From: BD2-11 sp965221785
GTDB lineage: Bacteria > Gemmatimonadota > Gemmatimonadetes > Longimicrobiales > Gaopeijiaceae
Reading direction: 5' to 3'
Length of the DNA stretch: 64,000 nucleotides
Assembly: GCA_965221785.1 (NCBI GenBank)
Contig: CBDCSR010000003.1
Location: 1,550,001 to 1,614,000 of the forward strand
Shown here: piece after piece, positions 61,416 through 64,000 of the stretch
How the letters are laid out: the number at the start of each line of letters is the position of its first letter
Numbering within the stretch: position 1 is the first letter of the stretch
Notes under the pieces: model-generated
What the model saw: the letters and a program-made list of their open reading frames with translations, nothing else
Databases searched by the model: none
Told to the model about the DNA's origin: nothing
Made by a program: the position numbers and the translations under genes

Positions 61416-62903
61416 CTAAGGCACGAGCGTTAGCTCCTCGGTGCTCAAGACAAAGGCCGGGCTCCCCAACTGTACGTAGAAGGCGACGTCGATCGGCTTG
61501 ATCTGCCGGGTGCGGCTGGTGGAGGTCGTTGAAACCTCCCTCTCGCTGCCGTCGCCAGCCGACGGCGCATTCGGGAATGGAGGGATGCCGTGGATTGCGG
61601 AATCGTTCGCCGACGGCTCCTCAGGTTCAGAAGTCTCGGACTCAATCGTGAAGATCTGGATCACGCCCGCCTCGGCGCGTTCGCCGTGCAACTCCGCCGC
61701 TGCGGCTCCCTTGATAATCTCGATCCGCTCGATGTCGTCGGGGTTCAGGGAACCCAGTGGCGAGTATTGGGCGTCAGGGCCGGTCGTAACCGTGTATCTG
61801 CCGGCTCGGAGCGAGAGGTCCGAATTCGTCATCTCCACGCCGTCGACGAAGATCAGAGGCCGGGGATTGATGGTACCGAGGTTGCCCAGCCTGAACCGCT
61901 CAGCCTCGAGCTGCCGCTCTACCTCGAGCCGCTGGGCTACGGCACGCGGGGTGAGGGATCCGTCCGCGCTGGCTTCCGCCTCCGGGTTCGCCAGCACGTC
62001 GAGGAGCGCGTCGTCGAGAGCGGTGGGGGCGTTGGCATCACAGGCGATCACCACCGCCGCCAGGGTCAGGCCGGCCAGCGTCACCGCGCGTAGTGGGCTC
62101 CACTTCATCTTCTTCGCAGCCATGACCTTCAGTCTCCGTTCGAGGGAATGTCGGGATTCGACGAGGGCGGGCGTCAACACCCAGCGGCGGTGCCGTCCTA
62201 CCCCGATGGCGAGCAGCATCTTTCCGTAGTCGTCCGCCGGGATTCCGGAGGCGATGACGCGCCGGTCGCAGTCGATCTCGACGGCACCGCGCAGGTTGCG
62301 GACCATCCACCAGACCGCCGGGCTCCAGGGGAAGAGAGCGGCGATCACAGCGCCGTAGAGGAGAGCCAGGTGGTCTCGGGCGCGCGCATGCTCGCGCTCG
62401 TGAAGGATCGCGACGCGGCCGGCCCGCTCACCCGCGCAGAAGAGCCAGTCGGGGATCACCACGGAGGGGCGTGCCACGCCGATCAGCGCCGGGCCGAAGC
62501 CCTCCGACACGTAGACATCCTCGCCGTCCACCGACCGCCGGGGCCAGCGGCGGCGTGAGCGGGCCATGAGGCCCAGGATTGCGCCGAACACCAGGAGGGT
62601 GGCCAGGGAGGCGGCGCCCCAGGACATCGCCGCCATGCGGTCGAGCATCGGGCCGGAGGTCGACGCAACCGGATTCTGCGCCGCCAGGGCGACCTGGTCG
62701 ACGGCCGGCGAGGCGATCGCGGGAGCCTCCAGCATGGGCGCCGGCGGCCTCGCGGAGAGGGGGATCACCACCGCCAGCGTGAGGGCAGCCAGCCAGGCGA
62801 AGCGCCGCGGCCATCCCATGGCCTCGCACAGGCGTTCGCAGGCCCATCCTCCGGCCGACAGCAGACCGCCGATCACCGCGGCATATGCCATCCATATGAT
62901 CAT
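61416..62903 (-). CDS. M56 (BlaR1/MecR1-like) sensor metallopeptidase with TonB plug-like tail
   Basis: 495 aa. N-terminal helices (1-50, 97-114), M56 zinc site HEREH (168-172) and Glu209. Instead of a penicillin-binding sensor domain the tail has a segment with a lipoprotein-like LAAVVIACDANAPT (about 280-293) and a plug-like LIFVDGVEMTN...LNPDDIERIEIIKG (350-400). The family cleaves its BlaI partner when a signal is sensed. The BlaI gene overlaps by 4 bp. Sensor specificity is unknown; beta-lactam sensing is not supported. Confidence 0.85.
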   Translation of the reverse strand: MIIWMAYAAVIGGLLSAGGWACERLCEAMGWPRRFAWLAALTLAVVIPLSARPPAPMLEAPAIASPAVDQVALAAQNPVASTSGPMLDRMAAMSWGAASLATLLVFGAILGLMARSRRRWPRRSVDGEDVYVSEGFGPALIGVARPSVVIPDWLFCAGERAGRVAILHEREHARARDHLALLYGAVIAALFPWSPAVWWMVRNLRGAVEIDCDRRVIASGIPADDYGKMLLAIGVGRHRRWVLTPALVESRHSLERRLKVMAAKKMKWSPLRAVTLAGLTLAAVVIACDANAPTALDDALLDVLANPEAEASADGSLTPRAVAQRLEVERQLEAERFRLGNLGTINPRPLIFVDGVEMTNSDLSLRAGRYTVTTGPDAQYSPLGSLNPDDIERIEIIKGAAAAELHGERAEAGVIQIFTIESETSEPEEPSANDSAIHGIPPFPNAPSAGDGSEREVSTTSTSRTRQIKPIDVAFYVQLGSPAFVLSTEELTLVP

Positions 62904-63307
62904 CGGTCTTCCTCCTTCTCCTGGGCGCGATCCAGAATCGAGCGCATGCGCTCGATCTCCTCGTCGGTGAATTCACGGTTCTCGACCAGCGTCGCGAGCA
63001 GCAGCTCCGCGGAACCGTGGAAGATCTTGTTCATGACCCGCCTGAGGGCGCTGCCGCCCGCATCCGCCGATTCGACCAGTGGGTAGTAGCGGTGGGCCCG
63101 CCCTTCCTTCTCATGGCGAACCGCGTTCTTGCTCCTGAGGATCTGAAGCATCTTGAGGACGGTGGTGTAGCCGACATCCTCGCCGAGCGCGTCCCGGACC
63201 TCCGCCACCGTCCCCGAGCCCTGGCGCCAGAGGACGCTCATGATGTCCAGCTCGCGGTGGGTAAATCGATTCGGTTCCGGTCGCCGTCCGGCTGATTCAT
63301 CCGTCAT
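62900..63307 (-). CDS. BlaI/MecI-family transcriptional repressor
   Basis: 135 aa. Winged helix: RFTHRELDIMSVLWRQGSGT, VGYTTVLKMLQILRSKNAVR, HEKEGRAHRYYPLVES, and a C-terminal dimer helix (LLATLVENREFTDEEIERMR). Represses its own and its partner's promoters until cut by M56. Overlaps M56 by ATGA. Confidence 0.93.
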   Translation of the reverse strand: MTDESAGRRPEPNRFTHRELDIMSVLWRQGSGTVAEVRDALGEDVGYTTVLKMLQILRSKNAVRHEKEGRAHRYYPLVESADAGGSALRRVMNKIFHGSAELLLATLVENREFTDEEIERMRSILDRAQEKEEDR

Positions 63308-63331
63308 ATTGCGCTTCCCGTACTTCCGTTC

Positions 63332-63345
63332 ACGAAGGTCTTCGT
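63332..63345. promoter_or_regulatory. BlaI-type operator candidate 1
   Basis: ACGAAG-GT-CTTCGT, a perfect 6-bp inverted repeat, 25 bp upstream of the blaI-like ATG. A near copy (ACGAGGGTCTTCGT) sits 49 bp further. Both are followed by AG. Likely repressor sites, inferred. Confidence 0.55.
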
Positions 63346-63380
63346 AGTCAGAAGTGTAGCCGATGGTTCCCCGGATGTCA

Positions 63381-63394
63381 ACGAGGGTCTTCGT
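63381..63394. promoter_or_regulatory. BlaI-type operator candidate 2
   Basis: ACGAGGGTCTTCGT, one mismatch from site 1, lying between the blaI-like gene and the outward-reading propeller gene, so it might serve both. Confidence 0.5.
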
Positions 63395-63542
63395 AGGATG
63401 ATTCCGGGAGTCCTTTGCCGAGATCCGTTGAGACCGCTACGATCGGACCGGGATGATGAACGTCAGTCCGCGGACCCCGTCTGGCGTTGGCCGCGCAGCA
63501 GGCGCAACCCGCCCACCGTCCACCGGCAATCGTGAGGCGCCC

Positions 63543-64000
63543 GTGCCTCGATCCAGATGGGTTCTCCAGTCCGTAGCGGTCCTCCTCCTGTCCGGTCTTG
63601 TCTCGTGCACGGCCCCGGACCCGGTTCCGTCCCTGGTCGTTCAGCGAGACAGCGCCGGTATCCGGATCATCGAGGCGCTGAGACCGCTGTGGGGCGATTC
63701 CAGCCTCTGGAGCATTGATCCGGAGCCACGCATCGATCTTGTGCGCTCCGGGAGTGGTCCCTCGCACGAGTTCTTCCGTGTCCGCGACGTCCGGCAGCGT
63801 CCGGATGGATCGGTGGTGGTCGCCGACCGGGGCTCGCAGGAGGTGCGCCTCTATTCGGCGCAGGGGGAGTTCCTTGGATCCGCGGGGGGCGTGGGAGACG
63901 GTCCCGGTGAGTTTCGCAATCTCTGGAAGGTGGAGCCATCGGCGGACGATATTCTCGCTCTTGACCAGCGAGGCCGGGTCGCGGTGTTCACGCCCGATCT
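63543..64000 (+). CDS. 6-bladed beta-propeller lipoprotein, N-terminal part (3' cut by window edge)
   Basis: At least 152 residues from GTG 63543 (GAGG upstream); an in-frame ATG at 63453 would add 30 residues but weakens the signal. Lipobox LLSGLVSCTAP (Cys22). The pattern DSAGIRIIEALRPLWGD, then FRVRDVRQRPDGSVVVADRG, LYSAQGEFLGSAGGVGDGPG, EFRNLWKV is typical of the 6-bladed propeller family common in Gemmatimonadota-type genomes. Function unknown. Confidence 0.72.
   Translation, partial: MPRSRWVLQSVAVLLLSGLVSCTAPDPVPSLVVQRDSAGIRIIEALRPLWGDSSLWSIDPEPRIDLVRSGSGPSHEFFRVRDVRQRPDGSVVVADRGSQEVRLYSAQGEFLGSAGGVGDGPGEFRNLWKVEPSADDILALDQRGRVAVFTPD

Noticed and set aside
1..64000. CRISPR array, prophage, IS element or integron
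   Set aside because: No regularly spaced repeats, integrase, transposase or terminal inverted repeats were seen.

Overview
The window is high-GC, densely packed bacterial DNA with no phage, transposase or CRISPR signal. The suite of genes resembles Gemmatimonadota: carboxypeptidase-regulatory-type TonB receptors, DUF2911 proteins, NHL and 6-bladed propeller lipoproteins, M56/BlaI pairs, many periplasmic amidohydrolases and peptidases, and POT/SSS transporters. This placement is an inference from gene content; no rRNA or marker gene is present to fix it. The cell is clearly Gram-negative in envelope type (TolC, RND, TonB receptors, many lipoproteins).

Layout. 1-7.4 kb: end of an M1 peptidase, then a minus-strand tripartite efflux operon (TolC, adaptor, RND) and a DUF2911 protein. 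7.6-13 kb: NHL lipoprotein, a PIN/RHH toxin-antitoxin pair, M20 hydrolase, DUF2784, TM2 protein and uracil phosphoribosyltransferase. 13.1-17.6 kb: an NAD-linked formate dehydrogenase made of a NuoE-NuoF fusion and a large catalytic subunit with an in-frame UGA read here as selenocysteine. 17.9-23.6 kb: tRNA(CAT), terminator, TonB receptor, Cache sensor and small proteins. 23.7-31.4 kb: quinone oxidoreductase, a MbcA/ParS-RES toxin-antitoxin module with a frameshifted toxin, a ThDP lyase plus Frc-like CoA-transferase plus POT transporter cluster, and a Phd/PIN module. 31.4-36.2 kb: SSS symporter, a 46-aa membrane protein and an Nramp-like carrier, divergent from an aminotransferase. 36.2-39.8 kb: a compact operon that starts with a second UGA-containing gene (OsmC-like), followed by a sulfite-oxidase-type molybdoenzyme, a cytochrome c lipoprotein, a small membrane protein, a HAD hydrolase and an NTF2-like lipoprotein. 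39.8-52.3 kb: SDRs, beta-lactamase-family hydrolase, TonB receptor, an Ig-like/HExxH metalloprotease, PQQ sugar dehydrogenase and ArsC. 52.4-60.9 kb: ADP-forming acyl-CoA synthetase with enoyl-CoA hydratase, D-aminoacylase, MscS channel and S9 peptidase. 60.9-64 kb: an M56-BlaI sensor pair whose M56 protein carries a TonB-plug-like tail, a partial tandem duplicate of that tail, and the start of a propeller lipoprotein.

The most notable result is two genes in which a TGA codon sits exactly where the family has Cys or Sec, each followed by a hand-folded hairpin of bacterial SECIS type: formate dehydrogenase (Sec361) and an OsmC-like protein (Sec62). Standard gene calling would truncate or split both. 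No sel genes lie in the window, so the Sec machinery has to be looked for elsewhere in the genome.

Three toxin-antitoxin modules of different classes, each with an AT-rich or palindromic upstream element, lie in about 22 kb. The M56/plug duplication shows recent local rearrangement.
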